The position numbers and the translations under genes are program-made. The notes under the pieces were generated by a model, which ran no database searches, was not told where the DNA came from, and worked only from the letters and a program-made list of their open reading frames with translations. From the NCBI GenBank assembly GCA_017410455.1, contig JAFQQT010000064.1:1-55620 (forward strand): DNA of 55,620 nucleotides. The letters run 5' to 3'. The stretch is from Clostridia bacterium (GTDB taxonomy: Bacteria > Bacillota > Clostridia > Christensenellales > Aristaeellaceae). Positions 8,979 through 17,332 of the stretch are shown here, piece after piece (within the stretch, counting starts at the first letter, position 1; each line of letters begins with the position of its first letter).

Positions 8979-10631
8979 TTAAAGGTGCCGGTCCTTGCGC
9001 CCCGCGCGGATGCGGATGACCCGCTCCACGGGGGTGTAGGCGGTGAAGTAGAGGGTGTAGTGCTTGTCCGAGAGGGGATAGGCGCCGCCCATGCGGTCGG
9101 TGAAGTCGTGCGCGCCGAAGGCCGGGCCGAGGGTGATGGTCTCGCCGGAGGGGCCGCAGGCTTCCACGGCGCCATCGATGACGTTGATGCATCCGCCGGG
9201 GGTGGCGCGCTGCAGGAAGTGCTCCGTGCGGACGTAGCCGCCGGGCAGGAAGGAGAACTCCATCCGGAGGGGAAGCTGGTCGATGCCCTCGGTTCTGATG
9301 TGCAGGTCAATGCCGTCGGGGCGCTTGACGATGCGCAGGGTCGTATCCAGCGGGAGCCCTTCGGTCTTCGGGCGGGTGTTGGGGTTGTCCATCTGCCACC
9401 AGTCGGAGGTGGCGGGCTTCTCGGGGAAGGGGAGGTAGTACCAGCCTGCGGCGTGGGCCTTCATTTCATAGCCGCTCTCGGTGGGAACGAGGCTGTCGGC
9501 CAGGAAGTTGCGCCGGTCGCACAGGTTGGAGTAGATGGTCATGTACATCGAGAAGCTGCCGTGCTGGAAGTAGAGGCAGTTCGCCTTGCCGCGCAGCAGG
9601 CTGCAGCTCCAGCGGTCGGCGCGGATGCGGGCGATATCGCTGGCGGGGAAGAGGCGGTCGTAGCGCTCGAAGGGCTTCGTGAAGGGGGCGTCGGCGCCGT
9701 AGCCCTCCATCTCCGGGAAGAGCAGCAGCCATTCCACGCCCGGCGGGTACGTCCCGCGCCTGCGGCAGTCCTGCCAGATCCACTCGGCCATCGCGCCCAG
9801 ATCGGGGCGGTGCAGCAGATATCCCACCAGCAGGTAGAGGATGTAGTAGGTATCCCCGTAGACCTTCTTGCCCAGATCCTGCCGGGTGGAGTTGCCGGTG
9901 AACACGCTCCCGTCGGGGTCGAAGTAGCAGTACATCATCTGCAGGTTCTGCGCGGCGGCCTCCAGGTACACTGTGTCCCCGGTGGCCAGGTACAGGCGGA
10001 TCATCTGGTCGTCGTTGACCTGGTTGTAGTTGCCGGCGCTGCGCTCGGCGAACTCGCCGTCGGCGTTGATGTCCAGCCCCTCGCGCAGGTATTCGTTCGC
10101 ACGGGTGATGAGGGCCTGATTGCCGGTGATCTTCGCGCAGCTCAGCAGGCAGGCGGCGATGGCCCAGCGGTGGTTGGGCGTGTGGAAGCCGCCGGCGGCG
10201 ATGCCGCGGGAGGTGGAGTCGATCAGGCGGTAGATGCGCTGGCGCATGAAGTCCGCCTCGGGGGCGCGGCACTTCTCCAGCAGCCACCAGCCGCTGAGCA
10301 CCGCGTTCATCATGAAGGCTGTGTCCGGCGGGGAGGCGTAGTTGCAGGGGGTCAGGTCGAAGCAGCCGTCGGGGCGCTGGTGATTCTCCATGTACGTCAG
10401 GTCGGCGCGGATGGCGTCGGCCAGGCGGCGGGAGAGGTACCAGCGGCTGTCTTCGGTGCAGTAGGCGGCCATCATGTCGCCCAGGAAGAAGCCGCTCTGA
10501 CGGGGTTCGACGTGGAATGCGTCCGTCCAGAAGCCGCCGTAGCGCGGGTCGCCCGGCGTGGTGATCTGCCTCTGCAGCAGGGATTCGATATATGCGTCGT
10601 GCTGCCGCAGCAGCTCTGCACGATGATTCAT
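8979..10631 (-). CDS. Predicted carbohydrate-active enzyme, alpha-toroid fold, unassigned family
   Basis: A 550-residue protein without a signal peptide. Roughly the first 400 residues are predominantly helical with repeated aromatic/Asp-rich loops (GFWTDAFHVEP near 33, GCFDLTP near 95, GGFHTPNHRW near 167, NYNQVNDDQMIRLYLATGD near 211). The last 130 look like a beta-sandwich (LDTTLRIVKRPDGIDLHIR onward). This layout is shared by polysaccharide lyases and several GH families that act on uronic-acid polymers. I cannot place it in one. His and Asn in TPNHRW and NYNQVNDD are plausible active-site residues, by inference only. It has its own promoter and a GAGAGGTGA ribosome binding site, and sits next to a GH105/88-type hydrolase, which supports a uronic-acid substrate. 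Confidence 0.6.
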   Translation of the reverse strand: MNHRAELLRQHDAYIESLLQRQITTPGDPRYGGFWTDAFHVEPRQSGFFLGDMMAAYCTEDSRWYLSRRLADAIRADLTYMENHQRPDGCFDLTPCNYASPPDTAFMMNAVLSGWWLLEKCRAPEADFMRQRIYRLIDSTSRGIAAGGFHTPNHRWAIAACLLSCAKITGNQALITRANEYLREGLDINADGEFAERSAGNYNQVNDDQMIRLYLATGDTVYLEAAAQNLQMMYCYFDPDGSVFTGNSTRQDLGKKVYGDTYYILYLLVGYLLHRPDLGAMAEWIWQDCRRRGTYPPGVEWLLLFPEMEGYGADAPFTKPFERYDRLFPASDIARIRADRWSCSLLRGKANCLYFQHGSFSMYMTIYSNLCDRRNFLADSLVPTESGYEMKAHAAGWYYLPFPEKPATSDWWQMDNPNTRPKTEGLPLDTTLRIVKRPDGIDLHIRTEGIDQLPLRMEFSFLPGGYVRTEHFLQRATPGGCINVIDGAVEACGPSGETITLGPAFGAHDFTDRMGGAYPLSDKHYTLYFTAYTPVERVIRIRAGRKDRHL

Positions 10632-10710
10632 GGGCGTTCACCTCTCATGAGAGTGAGCAAGTTCGTGCATAACGTGGGTAAGTTTGCTGTTTTCAGTACC
10701 TTCTGCCTGT

Positions 10711-10739
10711 ATTATAGCAAATCGGACCCGGTTATGCAA
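10711..10739 (-). promoter_or_regulatory. Promoter of the toroid-enzyme gene
   Basis: On the minus strand, TTGCAT (10739-10734), 17 bases and a perfect TATAAT (10716-10711). It lies about 80 bases before the start codon, leaving a leader with ATGAGAGTGAGC/CTCATGAGAG-like short inverted sequence. Confidence 0.65.
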
Positions 10740-10787
10740 GATGCAATTTGAAAATATTATGGTGAAATTACTCAAAACATACCAAAC

Positions 10788-11825
10788 TCAGAGCCGGAGG
10801 GCTTCGGTGAGCATGAGGAAGGTGAGCCCCTGCCCGTAGGCGGTGGGCTGGATGGGGATGGTGCGGTAGAAGTCCTCCGTGTCGCCCACGGGGGTGCCGT
10901 AACTGACGCCGCCGACGGTGCCGTCCGGTTCCACTGTGGCCAGCACGCCGGTCAGGGCCTTTTGCGCCACCGGTGCGCACGCTGCAGGCAGCAGACCCAG
11001 GCGCACGCCCTTGAGCAGGCCATAGGCGATGGCGGCGGAGGCGGAGGTTTCCAGGTAGCTGTCGGCGTGGTTGAGGAGGGTGTGCCACAGGCCGGTGGCA
11101 GCGTCCTGCAGCTCGATGAGAGCCAGGCACTGCTCCTGCCAGGTGGCCAGCACGGCGCGGCGAACGGCGCCCTCGGGCAGCCACTCAATGAAGTCGATGG
11201 CGCCGCAGGTGATCCAGCTGTTGCCGCGGGCCCAGTAGGCGCGGCCGAAGTGGTGGCGGCCCTCGAAGGTCCAGCCGTGGTACCACAGGCCCGTCTCCTG
11301 CGCGTGCAGGTACTTGATGTGCAGCAGGAACTGGTACTCCGCCTCCTCGCGCCAGTCGGGGCGGCTGAGGGCGACGCCGGCGCGGTAGAGGAACAGCACG
11401 GTCATGAAGAGCGTGTCATCCCAGAGTTGGCCAGGGTTCAGTTCGTGGGTGGTGATGTGCTGGAAGCCGCCCTCCCGGGTGCGGGGCAGGCCGGTCATGA
11501 CCCATTCCGCCCAGTCAGCGATGAGCGGGAGGTAGCTCTCCTCGCGGGTTTCTTCATATAGAAGGGTCATGGTCAGCATGGGGCAGGTGGTGTTGATGTT
11601 GCGCTGGGGCAGGCCGGCGGCAAGGTGCCGGGCGTACCAGGCCTGCAGGTCGGACAGGATCTTCGTATCGCCCGTGGCCTGCCACACCTTGAACATGGCG
11701 TATACCGCTACGCCCTGGGGCCATTCCCACGTGTCCAGGGACATGTGGTCGCCAAAGTGCCCTTCGCCGCCGTGGGAGGCCTGCAGGCGGCCCATCACCA
11801 GATCGGCATAGTCCTGATAGTTCAT
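10788..11825 (-). CDS. Unsaturated glucuronyl/rhamnogalacturonyl hydrolase (GH105/GH88 type)
   Basis: A 345-residue (alpha/alpha)6-barrel hydrolase. The family removes the 4,5-unsaturated uronic acid left at the non-reducing end by polysaccharide lyases. Visible hallmarks: WEWPQGVAVYAMFKVW near residue 34, the GGFQHIT...LWDDTLFM segment holding Asp136/Asp137 (position of the general acid/base in YteR), WYHGW near 180, YWARGNSW near 200, and a C-terminal YLETSASAAIAYGLLKG. Length matches YteR-like proteins (about 370). I chose the ATG at 11825 because GGAGGAG lies 7 bases upstream. An in-frame ATG 15 codons earlier has no such site. No signal peptide. It is divergent from the inositol regulator. 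Whether the substrate is rhamnogalacturonan or a glucuronylated polymer is not resolved. Confidence 0.85.
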   Translation of the reverse strand: MNYQDYADLVMGRLQASHGGEGHFGDHMSLDTWEWPQGVAVYAMFKVWQATGDTKILSDLQAWYARHLAAGLPQRNINTTCPMLTMTLLYEETREESYLPLIADWAEWVMTGLPRTREGGFQHITTHELNPGQLWDDTLFMTVLFLYRAGVALSRPDWREEAEYQFLLHIKYLHAQETGLWYHGWTFEGRHHFGRAYWARGNSWITCGAIDFIEWLPEGAVRRAVLATWQEQCLALIELQDAATGLWHTLLNHADSYLETSASAAIAYGLLKGVRLGLLPAACAPVAQKALTGVLATVEPDGTVGGVSYGTPVGDTEDFYRTIPIQPTAYGQGLTFLMLTEALRL

Positions 11826-11872
11826 CGGAATCTCCTCCGTGTATACCATTGTCAGATTCATCAGCTGCATTC

Positions 11873-11901
11873 AGTATAGCAAATCCGGCGGCATATTTCA
11901 A
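11873..11901 (-). promoter_or_regulatory. Promoter of the GH105/88 gene
   Basis: On the minus strand TTGAAA (11901-11896), 17 bases, TATACT (11878-11873), about 50 bases before the start. It is arranged back-to-back with the regulator promoter. Confidence 0.55.
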
Positions 11902-11951
11902 CCATTGCAAAAAGAAATTTCGATTTTACTCAGAATATACTCAAAATGTGC

Positions 11952-11979
11952 TTTACAAATGAGAATAATTCGGTAAAAT
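11952..11979 (+). promoter_or_regulatory. Promoter of the DeoR-type regulator / iol genes
   Basis: TTTACA (11952-11957), 16 bases, TAAAAT (11974-11979), about 55 bases before the regulator start. Two TACTCA repeats lie just upstream (about 11927-11943) and are candidates for a regulator site. That is inference. Confidence 0.5.
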
Positions 11980-12033
11980 AGAGTGTAGATGAGAAGGTGC
12001 GCTGGGAGACCAGCCACCCGGGAGGAATTGCAT

Positions 12034-12795
12034 ATGAAATCAGACCGCATTCAGGATATGGAGCGGTACATCATCCAGCATGGCGCGGCGACGATGGAGG
12101 AGCTGCGCGGGCATTTCAATATCTCCATGAACACCGTGCGCCGCGACGTGGCGGAGCTGCTGGAGCGCGGCACGGTGACGAAGGTGTACGGCGGCGTGCG
12201 CGCCCGGCCCACCGAGCAGGCGCTGACGCCCTACGAGGTGCGCCGCCGGGGCAGCGAGGGCGCCAAGAGCGCCATCGGCAGGCGGGCGGCGGAGCTGGTG
12301 CGCGACGGGGACGTGATCTTCATCGACTCGGGCACCACGACCCTGCAGATGATCGACCACCTGGCGGACAGGCGCGAGCTGACCATCATCACCAACAACA
12401 TCGAGGCCATCGTCCGCGCGCTGCCCCATGAGAACATCACCATCATCGTCCTGCCCGGGCAGGTGCGGCGCAAGACCCACTCGCTCACGGGGGACGACGC
12501 GGTGCGCTACCTCAAGCGCTTCAACGTGCGTACGGCCTTCATCGCCGCCACGGGCGTGTCCAGCCACGGGGTCACGAACTCCAGCCCCCTCGAGTACGAG
12601 ATCAAGAAATGCGCCGTGGAAAGCGCGGAGAAGACGGTGCTGCTCATCGCCGAGGCGAAGTTCGGCGTGACGGGCCTGATGACCTTCGCGCAGCTGGCGG
12701 ACTTCGACGCCCTGGTGACGGACGAAACGCCTGCGCCGGAGGTGCGCCGGGAGCTGGCGGACAACGGCGTGGAGCTGATCGTCGCCGATATGTGA
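12034..12795 (+). CDS. iolR: DeoR-family regulator, probable inositol regulator
   Basis: A 253-residue DeoR-family protein. The N-terminal winged helix-turn-helix covers residues 19-45 (TMEELRGHFNISMNTVRRDV), followed by the DeoR phosphosugar-binding domain with the IDSGTTTLQM motif near 90 and GVSSHGVTNSSPLE near 170. DeoR-type IolR of Bacillus subtilis represses the iol operon and is released by an inositol-pathway phosphate. The same role is inferred from position: this gene heads the iol cluster, with only 34 bases to iolJ. The ATG at 12034 has GGAGG 8 bases upstream. An upstream in-frame ATG lacks a site. It may also control the divergent uronyl hydrolase. Confidence 0.8.
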   Translation: MKSDRIQDMERYIIQHGAATMEELRGHFNISMNTVRRDVAELLERGTVTKVYGGVRARPTEQALTPYEVRRRGSEGAKSAIGRRAAELVRDGDVIFIDSGTTTLQMIDHLADRRELTIITNNIEAIVRALPHENITIIVLPGQVRRKTHSLTGDDAVRYLKRFNVRTAFIAATGVSSHGVTNSSPLEYEIKKCAVESAEKTVLLIAEAKFGVTGLMTFAQLADFDALVTDETPAPEVRRELADNGVELIVADM

Positions 12796-12829
12796 ACCCA
12801 ATACCCCCTGTGACAGAGGAGGTTCCGAT

Positions 12830-13663
12830 ATGTCCCTTATAAATATGAAGGAATTGCTGGCGGAGGCCCGCGCGCAGAACCGCGCCGTGGGCGCCTTCAG
12901 CGTGTCCTCCATGGAGATGATCTGCGGCGTCGTCCGCGCGGCGGAGGCGCTGGATACGCCGGTCATCCTGCAGGTGGCTCAGGTGCGCCTGCCCCATTCC
13001 CCCCTGCATGTGATCGGCCCGGCGATGCTGGCGGCGGCGCGGAACGCCCAGGTGCCTGTCGCCGTCCACCTCGACCACGGCATGACGGAGGACTGCATCC
13101 GCAAGGCGCTTGACATCGGCTTTACGTCCGTCATGTTTGACGGCAGCCGCCTGCCGATGGAAGAGAACATCGCCCGCACGCGGGAGATCGCCCGACTGGC
13201 GGCGCGATACGGCGCATCGGTGGAGGCGGAGATCGGCGTGGTGGGCAAGACCGAGACCGGTGCGGCCCTTACGGCCCAGTGCGCCGACCCGGAGGAAGCC
13301 GTCCGCTTTGTGGCCGAGACCGGCGTGGATGCGCTGGCGGTGGCCATCGGCAATGCCCACGGGGTCTACGAGGGCACGCCGGAGCTGCGCTTTGACGTGC
13401 TGGAACGCATGCAGGGCCGCTGCGGCGACACGGCCTTTGTCCTCCACGGCGGCACGGGGATCTCCGATGAGGACTTCCGCCGCGCCATCAGCCTGGGCAT
13501 GCACAAGATCAACATCGCCACCGCGTCCTTCATGGCCGTGCATCAGGCGGCGCAGGGCGCGAAGGACTATTTCGACATGTCAGCGCGCATGGCCGGGGCG
13601 GCGGAGGCTGTCGCCCGGCAGCACATCGGCATATTCGGCATTCGTAAGGAGGCAGCAACATGA
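12830..13663 (+). CDS. iolJ: Class II aldolase, IolJ-like
   Basis: A 277-residue class II (zinc) aldolase. In the inositol pathway IolJ cleaves 2-deoxy-5-keto-D-gluconate 6-phosphate into dihydroxyacetone phosphate and malonic semialdehyde. Family residues visible: Asp82 and His83 in VHLDHGMTED, Glu132/Glu134 in VEAEIG, His177 in GNAHGVY, His206 in LHGGTGIS, and the phosphate-binding HKINIAT near 225. GAGGAGG precedes the ATG. The stop overlaps the start of the kinase gene by 4 bases (ATGA). By sequence alone it could be a fructose- or tagatose-bisphosphate aldolase. The iol context favours IolJ. Confidence 0.82.
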   Translation: MSLINMKELLAEARAQNRAVGAFSVSSMEMICGVVRAAEALDTPVILQVAQVRLPHSPLHVIGPAMLAAARNAQVPVAVHLDHGMTEDCIRKALDIGFTSVMFDGSRLPMEENIARTREIARLAARYGASVEAEIGVVGKTETGAALTAQCADPEEAVRFVAETGVDALAVAIGNAHGVYEGTPELRFDVLERMQGRCGDTAFVLHGGTGISDEDFRRAISLGMHKINIATASFMAVHQAAQGAKDYFDMSARMAGAAEAVARQHIGIFGIRKEAAT

Positions 13664-14673
13664 GCATCTTCCCGCAGGAGAACCGCCCGCTGGACGTGAT
13701 CCCGGTGGGCCGCGTGGCCATCGACTTCAACCCCACGGACTATAACCGCCCGCTATCGGAGAGCCAGCACTTCAACAAGTACCTGGGCGGCTCGCCGGCC
13801 AACATCGCCGTGGGTCTTGCGCGGCTGGGGCGCAGGGCCGGCTTCCTCGGCAAGGTCAGCGACGACCAGTTCGGGGATTTTGTTACGAACTACTTTATTG
13901 ATGAGGGCATCGACGTCAGCCACATCACCCGCTGCACGAACGGCGAGAAGCTGGGCCTGACCTTCACCGAGATCCTTTCGCCCACCCAGTCCTCGATCCT
14001 TATGTACCGCGAGGGAGTGGCCGATCTGATGCTCCACCCGGAGGACGTCGATCGGGAGTACATCGCCTCCGCCAAGGCGCTGCTGATTTCCGGCACGTCC
14101 CTGTGCACCAGCCCCACCCGCGAGGCGGCCCTGAAGGCCCTGGCCTTTGCAAAGCAGACGGGCACGACGGTCATCTTCGACGCGGACTACCGCGCCTACA
14201 CCTGGAAGAACAAGGACGAGATCGCCGTGTACACCTCCCTTGTGGCGGAGCGGGCGGACATGATCCTGGGCTCCCGGGAGGAATTCGACCTGATGGAGCG
14301 CCTTCTGTCGCTGCCCGGCACGGACGAGGCCAGCGCGGAGTACTGGCTTGGAAAGGGCGCGAAGGTCATCGTCATCAAGCACGGCAAGGAGGGCTCCTGC
14401 GCCTACTCCGCGGCGGAGGGCAGCTGGAGGGTGCGGCCCTTCCCGGTGGACGCGCTCAAGGGCTTCGGTGGCGGCGACGGCTATGCCAGCGCCTTCCTGC
14501 ACGGCCTGCTGATGGGCAAGCCCCTGAACGAGGCCCTGGAAATGGGCAGCGCCAGCGCGGCCATGCTGGTCGCCAGCCACGCCTGCAGCCGCGACATGCC
14601 CACCGAGGATGCGCTGTTTGCCTTCATCGCGGAAAAGAAGAAAACCTGCGGTGAGGTCGTGACGGCGCTGTGA
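13660..14673 (+). CDS. iolC: 5-dehydro-2-deoxygluconokinase, IolC-like
   Basis: A 337-residue PfkB/ribokinase-family kinase that phosphorylates 2-deoxy-5-keto-D-gluconate with ATP. The N-terminal PfkB signature is YLGGSPANIAVGLARLG (41-57). The C-terminal signature region is FGGGDGYASAFLHG, with Asp273 as the expected catalytic base. The usual GAGD is GGGD here, which is tolerated in IolC-type kinases. It overlaps iolJ by 4 bases, indicating coupled translation. It is separated from iolA by 287 bases carrying a palindromic repeat, so read-through to the rest of the cluster may be affected. Confidence 0.88.
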   Translation: MSIFPQENRPLDVIPVGRVAIDFNPTDYNRPLSESQHFNKYLGGSPANIAVGLARLGRRAGFLGKVSDDQFGDFVTNYFIDEGIDVSHITRCTNGEKLGLTFTEILSPTQSSILMYREGVADLMLHPEDVDREYIASAKALLISGTSLCTSPTREAALKALAFAKQTGTTVIFDADYRAYTWKNKDEIAVYTSLVAERADMILGSREEFDLMERLLSLPGTDEASAEYWLGKGAKVIVIKHGKEGSCAYSAAEGSWRVRPFPVDALKGFGGGDGYASAFLHGLLMGKPLNEALEMGSASAAMLVASHACSRDMPTEDALFAFIAEKKKTCGEVVTAL

Positions 14674-14706
14674 CTTACGAGTTGGCAGAACAGCGAATAC
14701 TGCGTT

Positions 14707-14892
14707 CTCCCTCAGTCATCGGACTTCGTCCGCTGACAGCTCCCTCCCGGAGAGAGCCAGGGGCGGACCGCTGCTTGACTTTTCGCTTGCTGCATACCGA
14801 TGGTGCAGTAAAGAACGTGACCCAGAGGCTCCCTCCGGGAGGGAGCTGGATTCGTCCGGGGCTTGGAAAGCACCGGGCGAAGACTGAGGGAG
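14707..14892. repeat. MITE-like palindromic element between iolC and iolA
   Basis: A roughly 186-bp sequence bounded by perfect 11-bp terminal inverted repeats, CTCCCTCAGTC (14707-14717) and GACTGAGGGAG (14882-14892). Inside are two further GC palindromes, CTCCCTCCCGGAGAGAG (near 14740) and CTCCCTCCGGGAGGGAG (near 14830). There is no coding capacity. The shape is that of a non-autonomous miniature element. I found no clear target-site duplication. The remainder of the 287-base gap holds only the iolA ribosome binding site (AGAAAGAGG). Confidence 0.7.
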
Positions 14893-14960
14893 TCCGCGTG
14901 AGCCGCAGATCTGATCAACAAACATAGAACAACGAACCACACAGAAAGAGGTACACAAAC

Positions 14961-16466
14961 ATGCTTCCCACCATGAAGCCCTTCATCAACGGCGAATACA
15001 TCGACAGCCAGGCGACCGGGTTTTTCACCATTCACGATCCGTCCACCGGCAAGCCCATCGCCCAGGTGCCCAAGTGTACCCAGGCGGAAATGGACGCGGC
15101 CATCGCGGCGGCGAAGGCGGCCTTCCCTGCCTGGAAGAACACCCCTGTGAAGAAGCGCGCCGCCATCATGCGCAAACTGTACAGCCTCATCGAGCGCGAC
15201 CTGGAGGAGCTGACCGCGCTGGTGGCCACGGAGAATGGCAAGTGCTGGTCCGAGGCGGCGGGCGACGTGGGCAAGGCCCTGGAAATGACGGAGCTGGCCT
15301 GCTCCGCGCCCTCGCTCCTGATGGGCGAAAGCCTGATGGACACCTCTTCCGGCTACGACACCACCCTCTACCGCGAGCCCATCGGCGTGTTTGCGGGCAT
15401 TGCCCCGTGGAACTTCCCGGCGATGATCCCCGTGGGCTGGATGGCTCCGCTGGCCATTGTCTGCGGCAACACCTTCGTGCTCAAGCCCGCCCCCACCACG
15501 CCCCTGACCTGCCTTAAAATTGCTGCGCTGTACAAGGAGGCCGGTATCCCGGACGGCGTGTTCAACATCGTCCCCTGTGAGAGTGACGTGGCCTCCACGC
15601 TCCTGTCTCACCCGGATGTGAAGGGCGTGACCTTCGTCGGCTCCACCGCCACGGGCCGCCATGTGTACGCCACGGCGGCGGCCAACGGCAAGCGCGTGCA
15701 GTGCCTGTGCGAGGCCAAGAACCACGCCCTGGTGCTGGCGGACGCGCCCATCGGCCGCACGGCGGCGGGCATCATGAATTCCGCCTTCGGCTGCGCGGGC
15801 GAGCGCTGCATGGCCCTGCCGGTGGTGGTGGCGGAGGAGTCCATCGCCGATGCGCTGGTGGCCGAGCTGGTGCGCCTGTGCAAACAGCAGAAGGTCGGCC
15901 CGGCCTATGACAAGACCTCCAACCTCGGCCCCGTGGGCAACAAGGCCCACATGGAGCGCATCCTGGCCCGCATCCAGGGCGGCATTGACGAGGGAGCGCA
16001 GCTGGTGCTGGACGGCCGCAATGTGAAGGTGGAGGGCTATGAGGATGGCTACTACATCGGCCACACCATCTTCGACCATGTGACGGAGGAGATGGACGTG
16101 GGCGCCCGCGAGATCTTCGGCCCGGTGCTGTGCATCAAGCGCGTGAAGAATTTCGAGGAGGGCCTGGCGCTGATGAACCGCAACCCCTTTGCCAACGGCA
16201 GCGTCATCTTCACCCAGTCCGGCTATTACGCCCGCGAGTTTGCCAGGCACACTGACGGCGGCATGGTGGGCGTGAACGTGGGCATTCCGGTGCCTGTCGG
16301 CGTGTTCCCCTTCTGCGGCCACAAGAACAGCTTCTTCGGCGACCTGCACTGCCACGGCAAGGACGCCTTCCGCTTCTACACCGAGTCCAAGTGCGTCACC
16401 ACCCGCTGGTTTGACGAGGAGGAAATGAAGAAGGAGAAGGTCGATACCTGGGACGGCAGCCTGTGA
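14961..16466 (+). CDS. iolA: CoA-acylating (methyl)malonate-semialdehyde dehydrogenase
   Basis: A 501-residue ALDH-superfamily enzyme that oxidises malonic semialdehyde to acetyl-CoA with NAD and CoA and release of CO2, the last inositol-pathway step (also mmsA). Motifs: APWNFPAMIPVGW (148-160), cofactor-binding KPAPTTPLT (175-183), GVTFVGSTATGRHVY (222-236), and nucleophile Cys283 in GCAGERCMALPVV. The Glu of ordinary ALDHs is replaced by the CEAKNH segment typical of this CoA-dependent group. It is followed, directly at its stop codon, by a short AT-rich palindrome and then the MBL gene. Confidence 0.9.
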   Translation: MLPTMKPFINGEYIDSQATGFFTIHDPSTGKPIAQVPKCTQAEMDAAIAAAKAAFPAWKNTPVKKRAAIMRKLYSLIERDLEELTALVATENGKCWSEAAGDVGKALEMTELACSAPSLLMGESLMDTSSGYDTTLYREPIGVFAGIAPWNFPAMIPVGWMAPLAIVCGNTFVLKPAPTTPLTCLKIAALYKEAGIPDGVFNIVPCESDVASTLLSHPDVKGVTFVGSTATGRHVYATAAANGKRVQCLCEAKNHALVLADAPIGRTAAGIMNSAFGCAGERCMALPVVVAEESIADALVAELVRLCKQQKVGPAYDKTSNLGPVGNKAHMERILARIQGGIDEGAQLVLDGRNVKVEGYEDGYYIGHTIFDHVTEEMDVGAREIFGPVLCIKRVKNFEEGLALMNRNPFANGSVIFTQSGYYAREFARHTDGGMVGVNVGIPVPVGVFPFCGHKNSFFGDLHCHGKDAFRFYTESKCVTTRWFDEEEMKKEKVDTWDGSL

Positions 16467-16503
16467 AATTCGGAATGATGAATTCGGAATCCGGAATTTG
16501 ATC
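16464..16503. repeat. Short AT-rich palindrome at the iolA stop codon
   Basis: Beginning at the TGA stop, the sequence alternates AATTCGGAATGATGAATTCGG-type units and is self-complementary (AATTC.../GAATT). It is the compact relative of the palindromes at 8881, 35468 and 37674. Confidence 0.45.
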
Positions 16504-16527
16504 TGATGTGCTGGAGGCGTGTTGAAA

Positions 16528-17289
16528 ATGGCTTTTGAACGTGCGAATATCATTCAGCTGCGGCCGAATGTCTGGCTGATCGACGATGCGGGGGAGAGCA
16601 CCTGCTACGTCATCACCGGCAGCGAGAAGGCGCTGCTGGTGGACACGGCCAACGGCTATGAGAACCTGGCGGAGATCGTCCGCAGCATCACCGGCCTGCC
16701 GGTCATCGTGGTCAACACCCACGGGCATGGCGACCACATCCTGGGCAACGTGTACTTTGACGAGGCGTGGATGCACCCGGCGGATTTCGCGCTGCATGAC
16801 ATGTTCGCCGGGTATGCGCAGGAGCAGCTGGCGCAGAACGGCCTGAGCCTCTGCCCGCTGAAGCCCCTGAAAATCGGCCAGACATTCGACCTGGGCGGCG
16901 TGCAGCTGGAGGTGGTTGACCTCAAGGGCCACACCGCGGGCTCCGTCGGCCTGCTGGACAGGGCCGGGCGCATCCTCTACACCGGCGACGGGCTCAACAC
17001 CCACCTGTGGATGCAGCTGGATCACAGTCTGCCCATTGCCACGGCGCTGGAAACCTTCCGCGCACTGAAGGATAAGTACGGCGCGGATTTCGACCATGTT
17101 GCCCATGGCCATGCCAAGATGCTGCGCGACAAGGAGATTCTTGACTGGATGATCGCAGGCTGCGAGCGCATTCTCGCCGGTGAGACGCAGAACGATCTGC
17201 CCTACGAATACTTCGGCGGCGTGTGCCGCCAGCACCCCATCAGCGATTTGCCGGGGGAAGTCATTGTTTACAACGGGGGCGGGAAGTGA
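16528..17289 (+). CDS. MBL-fold metallo-hydrolase in the iol cluster
   Basis: A 253-residue single-domain metallo-beta-lactamase-fold hydrolase. The metal motif is THGHGDH (His65, His67, Asp69, His70). Further ligands are likely in GHTAGS (near 140), YTGDGLN (near 155) and VAHGHAK (near 195). Length and motif fit lactonase/glyoxalase-II-like members, but the substrate cannot be read from the sequence. The ATG at 16528 has GGAGG 10 bases upstream. GTG and TTG codons slightly earlier sit too close to that site. It lies between iolA and iolG, transcribed with them, so a role in inositol catabolism (lactone or thioester hydrolysis) is a reasonable inference. It is not one of the classical iol genes of Bacillus. 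Confidence 0.8.
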   Translation: MAFERANIIQLRPNVWLIDDAGESTCYVITGSEKALLVDTANGYENLAEIVRSITGLPVIVVNTHGHGDHILGNVYFDEAWMHPADFALHDMFAGYAQEQLAQNGLSLCPLKPLKIGQTFDLGGVQLEVVDLKGHTAGSVGLLDRAGRILYTGDGLNTHLWMQLDHSLPIATALETFRALKDKYGADFDHVAHGHAKMLRDKEILDWMIAGCERILAGETQNDLPYEYFGGVCRQHPISDLPGEVIVYNGGGK

Positions 17290-17332
17290 AGCCCCCGTAC
17301 AGATAACGTCAATCAATAAGGAGAGAAAAAAC

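Noticed and set aside
12830-13663. Glycolytic fructose-bisphosphate aldolase
   Set aside because: Sequence alone does not exclude it, but the 4-base overlap with iolC and the complete iol cluster favour the IolJ role.
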